This document shows, in pieces, positions 63,601 to 64,000 of a DNA stretch of 64,000 bases. The number at the start of each line of letters is the position of its first letter. Within the stretch, counting starts at the first letter, position 1. The stretch is from the NCBI GenBank assembly GCA_034687125.1, contig JAQGBZ010000012.1, positions 124,001 to 188,000 of the forward strand, written 5' to 3'. The DNA is from Neelides folsomi (Eukaryota; Arthropoda; Collembola; Neelipleona; Neelidae). The position numbers and the translations under genes are program-made. A model generated the notes under the pieces. That model was not told where the DNA came from. It saw nothing but the letters and a program-made list of their open reading frames with translations, and ran no database searches.

Positions 63601-63934
63601 CTCACCTGTCACAATTAAATTGAATCTAATATATGGGCTGAAGTAAACATTCTATTGTAGTAGAACACTTTAAAGCACAAATACTATGCCCTACCATTAG
63701 GTATTTATATAAAAATAATCGTTACATAAGCTTTTGATACAAACTACCTGACCATTAAATATGTACACTTAAAAGTCACACGAAATATTTATATATTACA
63801 TTATGTATTATTCATGTAAAATATTGAAAAAATTAAAAATATTTATACAAGAGAAACAGCTCAAAAATTTAATGTTTATGTTATGTAATTCAATCGTACC
63901 TTCTAAACATGTTAAGTGAAACTGTTCTAGCCAT
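60647..63934 (-). CDS. DGAT1: Diacylglycerol O-acyltransferase 1
   Basis: Firm exons: 63056-63171 or longer, 62905-62978, 62580-62726, 62417-62505, 62169-62309, 61997-62075, 61568-61854, 61385-61508, 61124-61299, 60647-60955. An N-terminal exon 63900-63934 ([12 protein letters not shown]) can splice in phase to 63262, giving 555 residues; otherwise translation starts at 63171. This multi-pass MBOAT enzyme of the ER forms triacylglycerol from diacylglycerol and acyl-CoA. Markers are [42 protein letters not shown] and [13 protein letters not shown] with the catalytic histidine, ending [15 protein letters not shown]. The last exon holds an extra hydrophilic loop of about 35 residues ([18 protein letters not shown]...) where vertebrate enzymes have about five. 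Introns are small throughout. Confidence 0.94.
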
Positions 63935-64000
63935 CGATAAAAATGACTTTGTTCCTTGTCTCCGCTACACGTGTCACTGAAGGTGAAAATTTAGAAACAT

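Overview
The window is animal nuclear DNA. It is AT-rich, nearly every gene is split by GT-AG introns mostly 55-200 nt long with a few of 1-2 kb, coding exons are markedly more GC-rich than their surroundings, and the proteins are metazoan-specific (Epac, Tra2, NOS1AP, p35, Ephexin). An Imp (IGF2BP) gene model with four KH domains and no N-terminal RRMs, and an insect-style digestive carboxypeptidase, fit an arthropod. The small gene spacing and AT bias would suit a crustacean or other compact arthropod genome, but I cannot fix the lineage from sequence alone.

Layout, left to right: 5' half of an Epac (cAMP-regulated Rap GEF) gene on minus, running off the left edge; a transposon graveyard (6.6-8.4 kb: mariner/Tc1-like ends, a piggyBac-like relic, inverted repeats) and a five-copy tandem repeat with nuclear-receptor half sites (8.6-8.8 kb); transformer-2 on plus; an intron-containing tRNA-Tyr(GUA); a TA-flanked MITE; a four-TM protein on minus; a secreted M14 carboxypeptidase B-like enzyme on plus with a TATA box; Imp on minus; a VDAC porin on plus with a large proline/serine-rich insertion; a NOS1AP/CAPON gene on minus head-to-head with a Bcl-2 family gene on plus; an ARL4-type GTPase on minus; a 5 kb gene desert; the CDK5 activator p35 on minus; a 562-bp palindromic MITE; ribosomal protein L37A (minus) head-to-head with acyl-CoA-binding protein (plus); a long Ephexin-type RhoGEF on plus with two candidate first exons; and DGAT1 on minus reaching the right edge.

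All exon boundaries were placed by hand from splice signals, reading phase and family similarity. Fourteen protein-coding genes are recognised; all but Epac are inside the window end to end, though the N-terminal exon of DGAT1 and the start of Ephexin are partly inferred. The genes belong to ordinary cell biology (mRNA processing, apoptosis, lipid metabolism, small-GTPase signalling) and are not an operon-like system; VDAC and the Bcl-2 member share the mitochondrial outer membrane and ACBP and DGAT1 share acyl-CoA metabolism, but nothing in the sequence shows that their proximity matters.

I do not see a wholly new multi-gene system. The most unusual items are the VDAC with a ~68-residue low-complexity insert, the carboxypeptidase with serine in place of the family tyrosine, the Bcl-2 protein without the NWG part of its BH1 signature, the DR1-bearing tandem repeat, the full-length palindromic MITE, and a possible alternative promoter in Ephexin.
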